From Carnobacteriaceae bacterium zg-84 (GTDB lineage: Bacteria; Bacillota; Bacilli; Lactobacillales; Aerococcaceae): DNA of 64,000 bases. Below are positions 1 through 8,311 of this stretch, piece by piece; positions within the stretch are counted from its first letter, which is position 1, and every line of letters starts with the position of its first letter. The stretch lies in contig CP059430.1 of assembly GCA_013874835.1 (NCBI GenBank), positions 762,864 through 826,863 of the forward strand, written 5' to 3'. The position numbers and the translations under genes were made by a program. Under the pieces are notes generated by a model. It made no database searches and was not told the origin of the DNA. It was given only the letters and a program-made list of their open reading frames with translations.

Positions 1-667
1 TCCTTTTAGCAATAATCCTATATTAACCAATCGTATTGAGAAAGTATTAAAAGAAAAAAGTAGTTTAATTTTGTTAACAGCAACACCTAGTAAAGATCAA
101 CTTAAAAAAATAAAAAAAGGAACCTTATCTTGCGTGACATTACCCGCAAGGTATCATAAGCACCCACTTGTTGTGCCAAAAAGTATGTATATTGGATTTT
201 GGAAGAAAAAACCTAAAGTATTGTTTTCTATTTTGCATCAATTTATAAATAAAAATCAACCATTTCTCGTCTTTTTGCCCAATATTGACGATATGCATGT
301 TTTAGAAAAACAGTTAAAAAAAGCATATCCCAATTTAGCTATTGCATCCGTACATGCACAAGACAGTCATCGCTATGAAAAAATCCAATCCATGCGTGAC
401 AATCAATACGACTGTTTGTTGACCACAACCATTTTAGAACGAGGTGTGACCTTTAAACATATTCATGTCATTGTTGTAGATGCACACCAACCAATATTCA
501 CAACAGCTAGTCTTGTGCAAATTGCCGGTAGAGTTGGACGAACAGTTGATGCACCAAGTGGTCTTGTATATTTTTTACATAATGGTGCATCACGATATTT
601 AAAAAAAGCGATAAAAGAGATAGAACATATGAATAAACTCGCAAAGGAGAGAGGATTGATTTTATAA
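1..667 (+). CDS. comFA: ComFA, DNA-uptake helicase (C-terminal part; 5' end outside window)
   Basis: This is the C-terminal part of the ATP-dependent DEAD-box-like translocase that pulls transforming DNA through the ComEC channel. The reading frame is open from base 2, so the gene starts before the window. Visible are the TATPS motif III segment (about 75-90), the motif V region with TTTILERGVTF (about 420-450) and the motif VI arginine finger QIAGRVGRT (about 515-540). These are superfamily 2 helicase motifs in the ComFA arrangement. The stop codon overlaps the next start as TAATG, implying translational coupling to the comFC-like gene. The Walker A domain and the N-terminal zinc-binding cysteines of the family cannot be checked here. 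Confidence 0.9.
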   Translation, partial: PFSNNPILTNRIEKVLKEKSSLILLTATPSKDQLKKIKKGTLSCVTLPARYHKHPLVVPKSMYIGFWKKKPKVLFSILHQFINKNQPFLVFLPNIDDMHVLEKQLKKAYPNLAIASVHAQDSHRYEKIQSMRDNQYDCLLTTTILERGVTFKHIHVIVVDAHQPIFTTASLVQIAGRVGRTVDAPSGLVYFLHNGASRYLKKAIKEIEHMNKLAKERGLIL

Positions 668-1140
668 TGTTGTGTCTTATATGCCAAAAAAGAATATACG
701 AGAAAATAGATATCTTTTCTTTTTCACAAAATAAAAAACAATGGCTATGTGCGGAATGTACCAATAAAGATAAAATAGATGACTTTCATGAACACTACAT
801 TGTACAAAACGATTATAGATATCGTTTTGCATTTGCCAGTGTGTACGAAAAAATATTTATTATTTATCGTAAACATCTTGTTTTAACCTTTTATGATAAT
901 CAAAGTGTGGTAGACTATACAGCTGGTATTGTTAAAGAAAAGTTACCACAGTGTTTTTCTTTACAAAAGCATGCTGTTAGTATTGTGCCTTATTTTAAAT
1001 ATTGTCTAAGAGAATACAAAAAAATAGTCGTTATTGATTATCATGGATTAAGCGAAGAAATGTATCAATATATACAACATCACAATCATACTACAATAGA
1101 GCGTTTAACACTATGGAGGAAATTAGATGGCTACTTTTAA
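667..1140 (+). CDS. ComFC-like protein, reduced
   Basis: The position directly behind comFA and the N-terminal CLIC...CAEC zinc-finger pattern (residues 3-6 and 28-31) identify this as the ComFC slot of the comF operon. ComFC is normally about 220-240 residues with a phosphoribosyltransferase fold. This protein is only 157 residues. I cannot find the usual PRTase loop (a DD-x4-TG type motif); the closest stretch is IVVIDYHGL near residue 118. It is therefore diverged or degenerate, and its role in DNA uptake is uncertain. It overlaps comFA by one base and the following gene by 14 bases, so it is still embedded in an intact transcription unit. Calling it comFC rests on context and the zinc finger only. 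Confidence 0.6.
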   Translation: MLCLICQKRIYEKIDIFSFSQNKKQWLCAECTNKDKIDDFHEHYIVQNDYRYRFAFASVYEKIFIIYRKHLVLTFYDNQSVVDYTAGIVKEKLPQCFSLQKHAVSIVPYFKYCLREYKKIVVIDYHGLSEEMYQYIQHHNHTTIERLTLWRKLDGYF

Positions 1141-1651
1141 AATAACTGAAAAACAAAATCGAGTATATCTAACACTAATATTAGAACCTCTTGAAGAATA
1201 TGTTTTCTTTTCAACAGCTGCTCCAGTTTTATCTATGAACCAACTGTCACAAAAAGAATATACTGGAGAATATGTAAACTGTATTTCATTAAAAACATAT
1301 TTATCTCAAGGTGTTTCTACATATATGTTTTTTGATGTTCTTTTTCAAGTAGTGAATATATTAAAACAATTAGAACATGACTATATAGATACTCATTTTA
1401 TTTTATGGAATATCAATCAATTTGTGTACCATCAAGATAAAGAATGTATTGCCTTTATTGGTATCAGATTGATTGGAAAAGAGAATACATACAATTTTAA
1501 AAAATTAATTTTAGATTGTTTAAAAAATAGTCAATTTTTTAAAGAGGAACCATTAAACAATTTTATTAATATGATTCAAGACATCATACAAGCAGAAGAT
1601 TGTCAGCAACGAGTACTTGACTATAAAAAGGAAATGGAAGATAGAAGATGA
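1127..1651 (+). CDS. Hypothetical protein, 174 aa, in comF operon
   Basis: No confident family match. The start ATG has a good ribosome-binding site (GGAGGA about 7 bases upstream, inside the comFC-like gene). The protein is predicted soluble and has no signal peptide. The pattern around residues 75-125 (a predicted helix, then an aromatic-rich strand region near IDTHFILWNINQF) loosely recalls DUF6382/EssB-type pseudokinase-like domains, but that is only an impression. It overlaps the upstream gene by 14 bases and the downstream small membrane protein by 4 (ATGA). Translational coupling therefore suggests these products are made together. Confidence 0.65.
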   Translation: MATFKITEKQNRVYLTLILEPLEEYVFFSTAAPVLSMNQLSQKEYTGEYVNCISLKTYLSQGVSTYMFFDVLFQVVNILKQLEHDYIDTHFILWNINQFVYHQDKECIAFIGIRLIGKENTYNFKKLILDCLKNSQFFKEEPLNNFINMIQDIIQAEDCQQRVLDYKKEMEDRR

Positions 1652-1842
1652 TATTTATAGGATTAGTCATTTTTTGTATATATGTATTTCTTTTATATAA
1701 AAGAAAGAAAAAGAGCATATTTCATCAAAAAGTGTGTATAAAATGTTATACTATTTATACGACAAGGTATAGAACATGCCCCATTTGTAAAAAGAGAAAG
1801 TATTGGAGGATTTATAATGGAATTTGTAAAAAAAGGAAATAG
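1648..1842 (+). CDS. Small membrane-anchored zinc-ribbon protein, 64 aa
   Basis: A single N-terminal membrane segment (residues about 2-17) is followed by a Lys-rich stretch and two CxxC knuckles (CIKC near residue 31 and CPIC near residue 47). This is a small zinc-ribbon architecture facing the cytoplasm by the positive-inside rule. The start overlaps the preceding stop as ATGA, and its 3' end overlaps the GNAT gene by 26 bases. No function is recognised. The conserved-looking cysteines and the tight overlap argue that it is a real gene. Confidence 0.55.
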   Translation: MIFIGLVIFCIYVFLLYKRKKKSIFHQKVCIKCYTIYTTRYRTCPICKKRKYWRIYNGICKKRK

Positions 1843-2092
1843 TTTTGTTTATGAAGTTGACGGACAGTTATTAGGAGAAATAACATATGCTTTTGTGAAA
1901 GATAATGTGATTGATGTTAATCATACATATGTATCAGAAACATTAAGAGGACAAGGCATTGCTAAAAAATTGGTAGATACAGTTGTTGCATACGCTAAGG
2001 AAGAACAGTTAAAAATTATTCCAACATGCCCGTATGTTGTGGCACTTTTTGAAAAAGATGATGTCTATCAAGAAATAATGTTTAAAGAATAG
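1817..2092 (+). CDS. Small GNAT-family N-acetyltransferase (YjdJ/COG2388 type)
   Basis: The 91-residue protein has the compact GNAT core with the acetyl-CoA loop ETLRGQGIAKKLVD (residues about 42-55) and the following cysteine/proline-containing strand IIPTCPYV. This matches the short YjdJ-like subgroup of GCN5-related acetyltransferases, whose substrates are generally unknown. The ATG is preceded by GGAGGA at a normal spacing, inside the end of the zinc-ribbon gene. No terminator follows before mecA, but about 70 AT-rich bases intervene and could hold a separate mecA promoter. Confidence 0.8.
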   Translation: MEFVKKGNSFVYEVDGQLLGEITYAFVKDNVIDVNHTYVSETLRGQGIAKKLVDTVVAYAKEEQLKIIPTCPYVVALFEKDDVYQEIMFKE

Positions 2093-2165
2093 ATATATCT
2101 TACTTTACAAATAATGAAATTGTTATAAAATATTCATTATAATTTATATAAAAGAGGTGATACGA

Positions 2166-2855
2166 ATGAAAATGGAACACATAAATGAAAATACAATAAA
2201 AGTGATGATTGCTAAGTCTGATTTAGAAGAACGAGGTATTACATTTTTTGACTTATTAGGAAGTCAAAAGAAAGTTGAAACATTCTTTTATAGCATTTTG
2301 GATGAAGTTGGTATGCGTCATGAATTTGAAGGTATTGATTCTGTGACATTTCAAGTAGTGCCTAAAAGAGACGGTTTTGACTTATATATTACAAAAGGAA
2401 TGGTCGATAATTTTAAAGAGCACTTAAAAGCATCTATTCAAGATATTGATTTTGATAGTAATAACCCGCTTGATAAAATGATTCAATATTTAGAACAAGA
2501 ATCAAATGAAGAAAAAAAAGAAAAAGCAATATCTCAAAAACAACTGTTTGAAAAAGAAGAATTAAAAAAAGAATCTACTAAATCACTTGTTTTTGTATTT
2601 GAAAAAATTGCTGATTTTGTTTCTTTTGCCAAATATATAAAAGTGGAACATTTAGAAAATCATTTATATGATTATAATGGAGAATATTATTGGGTTATAA
2701 CATGCTCAACAGCAAATGAGCGTCAACATGTGTTGCACATAGCATTAGAATACGGAGAAATGGCAAAAGTATCACAAGTATTTTTAAATGAACACGCAAA
2801 TCTTATTATTGAATCAAACGCTTTAGATGTGACAAAAAAATATTTTATCAATTAA
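2166..2855 (+). CDS. mecA: MecA, ClpC adaptor protein
   Basis: MecA recognises substrates such as competence factors and delivers them to the ClpCP protease, while also helping ClpC hexamer assembly. The start MKMEHINENTIKV is the standard MecA N-terminus. ATG at 2166 is chosen over the in-frame GTG at 2157, because the latter lies inside the ribosome-binding site AGAGGTGA. The 229-residue length is usual for the family. The N-terminal substrate-binding domain (about 1-85) is separated from the C-terminal ClpC-binding domain (about 135-229) by a charged Glu/Lys linker. Its position beside comF genes fits a competence-related setting, although MecA also acts outside competence. Confidence 0.93.
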   Translation: MKMEHINENTIKVMIAKSDLEERGITFFDLLGSQKKVETFFYSILDEVGMRHEFEGIDSVTFQVVPKRDGFDLYITKGMVDNFKEHLKASIQDIDFDSNNPLDKMIQYLEQESNEEKKEKAISQKQLFEKEELKKESTKSLVFVFEKIADFVSFAKYIKVEHLENHLYDYNGEYYWVITCSTANERQHVLHIALEYGEMAKVSQVFLNEHANLIIESNALDVTKKYFIN

Positions 2856-2875
2856 TATTGTGAGGGATAATATAA

Positions 2876-3256
2876 ATGAAACAACAAATGGTACATACGT
2901 GCTATCGTGTCAAAAATTTAGAAGAATCTATTAAATTTTATACAGAAGCATTTGATTTTAAAGTGTCTCGATTAAGAGATTTTCCAGAAAATCAATTTAC
3001 ACTAGCTTATTTAACATTGCCTGAAAGTGATTATGAATTAGAATTAACTTATAATTATGGACATGGTGCGTATGAGTTGGGAACAGGATATGGTCATATT
3101 GCAATTGCTGTAGAAGATCTTGAAGCACTACATGAACAACAAAAAAATGCTGGCTATAATGTAACAGACTTAAAAGGATTACCAGGTATACCACCATCTT
3201 ATTATTTTATTATTGATCCAGACGGATACAAAGTAGAAGTCGTTAGAATGAAATAA
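2876..3256 (+). CDS. gloA: Lactoylglutathione lyase / glyoxalase I family
   Basis: A 126-residue single-domain vicinal-oxygen-chelate enzyme that converts the hemithioacetal of methylglyoxal and a thiol to the S-lactoyl thioester. The predicted metal ligands His7, Glu56, His74 and Glu121 fall at the spacing expected for bacterial GloA. The C-terminal DPDGYKVEV segment is typical. The start has GTGAGGG about 10 bases upstream. A strong hairpin terminator follows directly. Many Lactobacillales lack glutathione synthesis, so the physiological thiol is not certain. Confidence 0.9.
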   Translation: MKQQMVHTCYRVKNLEESIKFYTEAFDFKVSRLRDFPENQFTLAYLTLPESDYELELTYNYGHGAYELGTGYGHIAIAVEDLEALHEQQKNAGYNVTDLKGLPGIPPSYYFIIDPDGYKVEVVRMK

Positions 3257-3298
3257 CAAATAACTATAAATAGGGTCCCCCTATTTATAGTTATTTGT
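3256..3298. terminator. Strong hairpin terminator after gloA
   Basis: A perfect 20-bp inverted repeat (arms 3256-3275 and 3279-3298, 3-base loop) with a G/C-rich top and AT-rich base, followed by a T-rich stretch. It ends the comFA-to-gloA gene run. Confidence 0.85.
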
Positions 3299-3327
3299 GT
3301 TTATTTTTGTGTCTAAAAGTAGAAAAC

Positions 3328-3356
3328 TTGATATATTAAGGGTTTTCTCATATAAT
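3328..3356 (+). promoter_or_regulatory. Sigma-A-type promoter
   Basis: TTGATA (3328-3333), a 17-base spacer and TATAAT (3351-3356), about 50 bases before the membrane-protein gene. This is close to consensus. Confidence 0.7.
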
Positions 3357-3407
3357 GTAATTTGGGTACATGTTGTATTCATATTTTATAAAGGTTAGGG
3401 TAATGAT

Positions 3408-4202
3408 ATGGATTTAAATACATTTATAAAGCAACTTAAATATTTTGCAAGTCATCCAGTTATAAAATTGTTTATTATGCCATTAACATTGATTTTATTT
3501 GGAACATCATTTGGTTCTAAAGGTAATCCTTTGAATTTAGTGGGAGCTATTGTTTTTTATTTCTTTATGTTAATGATGCAATTTATTGAGCAATATTTAT
3601 TTATCAATGTATCTAAGCGTGGCTATGTAAAATGGCAACCCTTATATATGTTTGAGCTAATTATTCTTATTTTTTTAGTATTACTGTATTATATAACGAA
3701 TATTATTTTTACAATACTTGCATTTTTATACGTTGTAAGTACGCATTTGATGTATGCACCGTTCAAGTTAAAAGGTACGATTTATTACATCATATTACAA
3801 GTATTTTTAAAAGGATTGGTCGTAACGATTTTAGCTTCATTTATTCAAGTAAATTTAATTACTATGAATTTATTTGTAGCCATTTTACCTCTTGTTAGTG
3901 GACTTTTAGTATATTACGCAGAATCAGAGAAACTAGACATTGTTAAATATGGAATGGTTGCTTTACCAAAAAATTTATTACGTTATTTATCTATTGCAGG
4001 GCTTATTGGTATGGCTGCATTTCCTTTTGCAATAGGAAGAGTGGCATTAACGAATATATTATTTGATGTTTTACTAGTTGGTATTGTTGGATTATTTATA
4101 CAATTTATGTTTAAAAATAAACATTATTTAAATACTGGAAAAAGTAAAAATTATTTATCAAGTTTATATACATTATATGTGCTTTTGTTAAGTCTATTTT
4201 AG
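3408..4202 (+). CDS. Multi-pass membrane protein of unknown function, 264 aa
   Basis: Eight or nine hydrophobic segments span the protein, with no signal peptide. Overall size and segment spacing recall UbiA-type prenyltransferases, but the NDxxD-type metal-binding aspartate motifs of that family are absent, so no enzymatic role is claimed. It has its own near-consensus promoter and is followed after 9 bases by the YhfI-like hydrolase, indicating co-transcription with yhfI and lplJ. I do not recognise a specific family. Confidence 0.7.
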   Translation: MDLNTFIKQLKYFASHPVIKLFIMPLTLILFGTSFGSKGNPLNLVGAIVFYFFMLMMQFIEQYLFINVSKRGYVKWQPLYMFELIILIFLVLLYYITNIIFTILAFLYVVSTHLMYAPFKLKGTIYYIILQVFLKGLVVTILASFIQVNLITMNLFVAILPLVSGLLVYYAESEKLDIVKYGMVALPKNLLRYLSIAGLIGMAAFPFAIGRVALTNILFDVLLVGIVGLFIQFMFKNKHYLNTGKSKNYLSSLYTLYVLLLSLF

Positions 4203-4211
4203 GAGGTTGCT

Positions 4212-4949
4212 ATGAAATTAACCATTTTAGGTTGTATGGGAGCCTATCCAACACCGACACAAGCAACATCGTCTTATTTATTAGAGGCAGACGGATTTAA
4301 ATTACTTGTCGACATTGGAAGTGGCGCTTTTCAACATCTTGCTTCTATTATGGAACCGACAGATATTGATGCATTGCTGATTACGCATTACCATGCAGAT
4401 CATATTGCAGACTTAGGTGTGTTGCAATATGCTTATCAATTAAAGCCTGCACTAGAACATTTGCCTAAAAAAATATTAAAAATTTATGGACATCAGCATT
4501 CAGAAGAATTTTCTAAATTGACGATGCAAAATGTGAGTGAGGGAATTGTTTATAATCCAGAGGAAATTTTAAGAGTAGGTCCTTTTAAAATAACATTTTT
4601 AAAAACCATTCATCCAGTTGTGTGTTATGGGATAAGGGTTGAAGATAAAAACACTAAAAAAGTATTTGTTTTTACAGCAGATTCTGGGTATTTAGCAGAC
4701 TTTATTACTTTTGCAAAAGATGCAGATTTATTACTTGCAGATGCAATGTTTATGAATGGTTCAGAAAATAGTACCGTGCATATGACAGCAGGAGAAGTCG
4801 GAAAGATTGCAGATTTAGCGAATGTTAAGCAATTGGTTTTAACGCATTTACCTGTGAATTATCAAAGCGTTTTAAAACAACAAGCAGAAGAAATGGTTGA
4901 ACATATTCCAGTTTATTTAGCAAAAGATTTTGATACATACGAAATTTAA
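4212..4949 (+). CDS. yhfI: Metallo-beta-lactamase-fold hydrolase (YhfI-like)
   Basis: The HxHxDH zinc-binding motif is present as THYHADH (His59, His61, Asp63, His64). Further ligands are likely at His137 or His138 (KTIHPV), Asp181 (TADSGY) and His215 (LTHLP). This is the RNase Z-related MBL architecture, and the family has no settled substrate. A ribosome-binding site AGGAGG lies just upstream. In Bacillus subtilis yhfI also lies directly before the lipoate ligase gene lplJ (yhfJ), so the gene pair here is a conserved arrangement, not chance. Confidence 0.85.
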   Translation: MKLTILGCMGAYPTPTQATSSYLLEADGFKLLVDIGSGAFQHLASIMEPTDIDALLITHYHADHIADLGVLQYAYQLKPALEHLPKKILKIYGHQHSEEFSKLTMQNVSEGIVYNPEEILRVGPFKITFLKTIHPVVCYGIRVEDKNTKKVFVFTADSGYLADFITFAKDADLLLADAMFMNGSENSTVHMTAGEVGKIADLANVKQLVLTHLPVNYQSVLKQQAEEMVEHIPVYLAKDFDTYEI

Positions 4950-4962
4950 AGGAGGATATGTC

Positions 4963-5982
4963 ATGTATTTTGTAGATAATAAAGAGATTACAGATCCACG
5001 TGTCAATATTGCTTTAGAAACATATTTAGTAGAAAATAAGTTAGTAGATGAACCGATTTTATTATTTTATATCAATGAACCGTCTATTATTATTGGGCGT
5101 AATCAAAATACAGCTGAAGAAGTTAATCAGTCGTATATTGATGAAAAAGGTATTCACGTCGTTCGCCGTATGTCCGGTGGAGGAGCTGTTTATCATGATT
5201 TAGGTAATTTTTCTTTTTGTTTTATTAAAGATGATGATGGTTCTTTTAGAGATTTTGGCAAATTTACAAAACCTGTTATTGACGCACTTCATAAAATGGG
5301 TGTTTCTGGGGCAGAGTTACAAGGTAGAAATGATTTGTTGATTGACGGAAAGAAATTTTCTGGAAATGCTATGTACGCTAAAAATGGTCGTATGACAGCT
5401 CATGGTACAATTTTGTTTGATGCTGATTTAGATGCTGTCACGAAAGCATTAAAGCCAAGAAAAGAAAAAATTGAATCTAAAGGTATTAAATCTGTTCGTT
5501 CACGTGTTACAAACATTAAACCTTATGTATCAGCACAATATCAAAATATGACAACTCAAGAATTTCGTGACAGTTTATTATTAGAAATTTTTGGTGTATC
5601 ATCACGTGACGACGTAAAAGAATACCATCTAACAGATAAAGACTGGGAAGGTGTTTATAAAATTCGTGATGAACGCTTTGGAAATTGGGACTGGAATTAT
5701 GGACATTCTCCACAATTTTCAATGGCTTGTCATCATAAATTCCCATTTGGATTAGTCGAATTTAAATTAAATGTATCAAATGGACACATTGATGACATTA
5801 AAATTTTTGGTGATTTCTTTGGTTTAGGTGACATTGTAGATGTAGAAGCAGCATTACGTGGAACTAAATTTGATAAGGAACATGTTCAAAATGTATTTGA
5901 TACGATTGACGTGAAAAAATACTTTGGAAATATATCATCAGAAGAATTAACCCAATTACTTGTTTTCGGAACAGTTGAATAA
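4963..5982 (+). CDS. lplJ: Lipoate-protein ligase A
   Basis: This enzyme activates free lipoate with ATP and attaches it to lipoyl domains of 2-oxoacid dehydrogenases or GcvH. Conserved elements include RRMSGGGAVYHDLGN (about residues 68-82), the lipoate/AMP-binding core, and GRNDLLIDGKKFSGNA with the catalytic lysine (around residues 122-137). The C-terminal accessory domain is also present; total length is 339. The start at 4963 is chosen because AAAGGAGGA precedes it at ideal spacing. An upstream in-frame start at 4930 lies inside yhfI and lacks this. It probably serves lipoate salvage. Confidence 0.93.
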   Translation: MYFVDNKEITDPRVNIALETYLVENKLVDEPILLFYINEPSIIIGRNQNTAEEVNQSYIDEKGIHVVRRMSGGGAVYHDLGNFSFCFIKDDDGSFRDFGKFTKPVIDALHKMGVSGAELQGRNDLLIDGKKFSGNAMYAKNGRMTAHGTILFDADLDAVTKALKPRKEKIESKGIKSVRSRVTNIKPYVSAQYQNMTTQEFRDSLLLEIFGVSSRDDVKEYHLTDKDWEGVYKIRDERFGNWDWNYGHSPQFSMACHHKFPFGLVEFKLNVSNGHIDDIKIFGDFFGLGDIVDVEAALRGTKFDKEHVQNVFDTIDVKKYFGNISSEELTQLLVFGTVE

Positions 5983-5990
5983 GATTGAAA

Positions 5991-6019
5991 GGAAGATGTT
6001 TCTTAGCGTCTTCTTTTTT
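5991..6019 (+). terminator. Terminator after lplJ
   Basis: The stem GGAAGATG/CGTCTTCT with an 8-base loop is followed by a run of T. It closes the yhfI-lplJ unit. Confidence 0.7.
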
Positions 6020-6175
6020 GTGTGATGTACATGTCGTTCCTCCAGATGATTGGATGTCATATAATATCACACTTTACGTTATTAACAGATTGATATATCA
6101 ATTTTAAAGATTTATTTTATGAACATAAACAGTGATTATTCACTTTGTGTTAGTTGAGAATAAGGATTATCATAT

Positions 6176-6233
6176 AGGAGGAAAATTTATGAATACAAAA
6201 GATGATATATTGACTAGTAAAAAATATGAATAG
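6176..6233 (+). other. Orphan ribosome-binding site and 14-codon ORF
   Basis: A textbook TAGGAGGA is followed by ATG at 6189 and a 14-codon frame (MNTKDDILTSKKYE) ending in TAG at 6231. The strong initiation site is out of proportion to the tiny product. It directly precedes the truncated SPASM fragment in another frame. The likeliest reading is the surviving start of a larger deleted gene, perhaps the maturase itself. A genuine leader or precursor peptide cannot be excluded. Confidence 0.4.
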
Positions 6234-6619
6234 AAAATGAATGGTATTTGTCAAATAAAGAATACAAAATTTTGTCTCAAAAAATGTTGGAATTACAACA
6301 TAAGTATTCAAAATATATATCTATAGCTTTATGGGAAGAAAATAGTTCTAAAAAAATATTGAAAAATCTTTCTGAAACAGGCTTAAGTTGTGGAGCAGGT
6401 TTAACAGAATGGACAATTACTGAACAAGGTTTTATCAAGCCATGTTCATTTTTTCCTGATAAGTATTTCACTCAATATTTTTATAAAAATTTTCAGGATA
6501 TTCTTTTAAAGAAAAAGACTAATTCTGCTGTAGAATGTATCATATCATGGGAAAAAGAATTAAATAGTGTAGGTTTAAGCACAAAAAATATTTGTGAGGT
6601 GATATATCGTGCCATTTAA
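6230..6619 (+). pseudogene. Truncated SPASM/twitch-domain peptide maturase (radical SAM part missing)
   Basis: The open frame runs from the TGA at 6227 to 6619. Counting from the TTG at 6248, the pattern Cys48-x12-Gly61-x4-Cys66 matches the CX9-15GX4C signature of SPASM/twitch auxiliary iron-sulfur domains, in the context GLSCGAG and GFIKPCSFFP. Further cysteines lie at about residues 98 and 115. The radical SAM barrel with its CxxxCxxC cluster, which should precede this domain, is absent. Only some 260 bases separate the fragment from the upstream terminator. No ribosome-binding site fits the TTG. The 3' end overlaps the ABC transporter start by 11 bases, so the operon junction is preserved. 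This looks like the remnant of a RiPP-maturation or sactipeptide-type gene. Confidence 0.6.
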
Positions 6620-8162
6620 AAATAAGTATTTTTATCTTAGTTTAGTATGTCTATTCTTCGTAGCATTGATGAATATTTGTTTTAGTGTGTTAACCAAATT
6701 TATTGTAGACACACTGCTCGAACACAATATATCTCAATTTTATCATTTCGTGATTTTATTGGTTGGAGCTACGTTAATTTTATTGATAGCAGAATACGGG
6801 CAACAACTCTTTCGTCAAAAATACATCAATAGTATGGGAGAATACTTACACGAAAAAGCCATTTATCAATTATTACATTTACCACATGACACTCTAGGAA
6901 GTGACTATATATCAACCATTTCTAACGATATTGAAATGATCAAAGAACTGTATTATGAGGCTCAATTATCGTTGTGGCATGGTTTAATGTCGTTTTTATT
7001 TGCGGTTATCGCTATTTTTTCATTAGATTTTATGACGGCATTATTTATACTAACATTATCGCTTTTACCGATTATTATTCCGTATGTATTGAAAAGTCAT
7101 TTATCAAGATTGCAAAGTGTTATTTCTAAAACAAAGTCGGAGTATACAGTGCAATTATCAGATATTATTGAAGGAGTCGTTATTATAAAGAATAGTTTTT
7201 CTCTAGCTCATTTTAAAGAAAAGTTATTCAAAAAATATCATGCGATTAGTCAAGATATTGATGCCAAAACACGTATTGGTAGTATGGGAAATGTGCTGAT
7301 TGGTTTTTCTTTTTATGCAACAACAATCATGATTTTATGGATAGGAGGGTACCAAGTTTTAAGTGGTGCCATTACTGTTGGTACTATTGTGGCAATTTAT
7401 TCCATTTCAACAGAGTTAGTACATCCTATCAATTTAATCGCATCTTCATTATCTGATATTAAATCTTCACAAGATATTCAACAAACATTTCTGAAAACAG
7501 AGATATATGAAGATAACTTAAATATACAATCAGATTTTCATCATATCATTTGTCATGATTTACAGTATCAACTAAATGATACAAGACTTCTTGATTTTTC
7601 TAAACAAATACTTCAATTTGATAAAGGAAAACACTATCTTATAACTGGAAAAAATGGTAGTGGTAAGACGACATTGATAGAGTTATTAACGAAAAATAAA
7701 GAGTATACACAAGGAGATATTTTGATAGATAATATTTCAATCCAAAATATGAGTTATCAAAAAGTACAATCTTTCTTTGCTTATGTACCACAAAAACCAA
7801 TAATGTTTCACGATACCATTTTACATAATATCACTTTATATCAATGTTATGACAGTGAATACATGCTTTCTTTACTAGACATTTTTAGATTAAAAGACCG
7901 TTTTCCAACACTAGATAGTTTAGATGAACGTTTCGACCAAAAGAGTACATTGTCTGGGGGTCAACAACAAAAAATCGCATTGATAAGAGCACTCTGTCAA
8001 AAGAAACCTATTTTAATTTTAGATGAATCATTAAGTGCAATGGATGAGCAATCTTCCAAAGAGATAGAACAGTATTTACTGTCTTTATCTCATCAAACAA
8101 TTATTCATATTTCACATAGAAGTCAACCTGAACAGTATGATAACTGTATTCACTTATATTAG
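6609..8162 (+). CDS. ABC exporter, fused membrane and ATPase domains
   Basis: A 517-residue half-transporter. Residues about 10-300 contain six membrane segments of the exporter type. The ATPase domain has Walker A GKNGSGKTT (about residue 348), signature LSGGQQQKI (about 450), Walker B ILILDES (about 473) and the switch histidine HISH. The GTG start has GAGGTG about 7 bases upstream, inside the SPASM fragment. Such single-chain exporters commonly accompany peptide-modifying radical SAM enzymes, and the shared junction suggests it exported that peptide product. The frame is intact although the maturase is broken, so it may have kept another substrate. A strong terminator follows. Confidence 0.85.
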   Translation: MPFKNKYFYLSLVCLFFVALMNICFSVLTKFIVDTLLEHNISQFYHFVILLVGATLILLIAEYGQQLFRQKYINSMGEYLHEKAIYQLLHLPHDTLGSDYISTISNDIEMIKELYYEAQLSLWHGLMSFLFAVIAIFSLDFMTALFILTLSLLPIIIPYVLKSHLSRLQSVISKTKSEYTVQLSDIIEGVVIIKNSFSLAHFKEKLFKKYHAISQDIDAKTRIGSMGNVLIGFSFYATTIMILWIGGYQVLSGAITVGTIVAIYSISTELVHPINLIASSLSDIKSSQDIQQTFLKTEIYEDNLNIQSDFHHIICHDLQYQLNDTRLLDFSKQILQFDKGKHYLITGKNGSGKTTLIELLTKNKEYTQGDILIDNISIQNMSYQKVQSFFAYVPQKPIMFHDTILHNITLYQCYDSEYMLSLLDIFRLKDRFPTLDSLDERFDQKSTLSGGQQQKIALIRALCQKKPILILDESLSAMDEQSSKEIEQYLLSLSHQTIIHISHRSQPEQYDNCIHLY

Positions 8163-8180
8163 TATTATAGAGTGAAAATG

Positions 8181-8224
8181 ACGAGGCGAACCACACTATC
8201 AAATTGGTGGTTCGCCTCGTTTTA
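8181..8224 (+). terminator. Strong terminator after ABC exporter
   Basis: Perfect 14-bp GC-rich arms (8181-8194 and 8207-8220), a 12-base loop and a TTTT tail. Confidence 0.9.
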
Positions 8225-8311
8225 GTATAATATGTCAGAATTGTACAAAAAAATGCAACAATTTTGAAAATTCTAACTAATTAAGATATAATGGTCTTTG
8301 GAGGCGATTTA

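Noticed and set aside
6018-6104. Short frame after the lplJ terminator that reads like natural protein (VHVVPPDDW...)
   Set aside because: No ribosome-binding site; it begins at a TTG inside the terminator tail. It could be a remnant, but nothing supports it.
6237-6326. Cysteine-containing 29-codon frame (MNGICQIKNT...) as a RiPP precursor peptide
   Set aside because: It has no ribosome-binding site and lies entirely inside the SPASM fragment in another frame, so its cysteines are most likely incidental.
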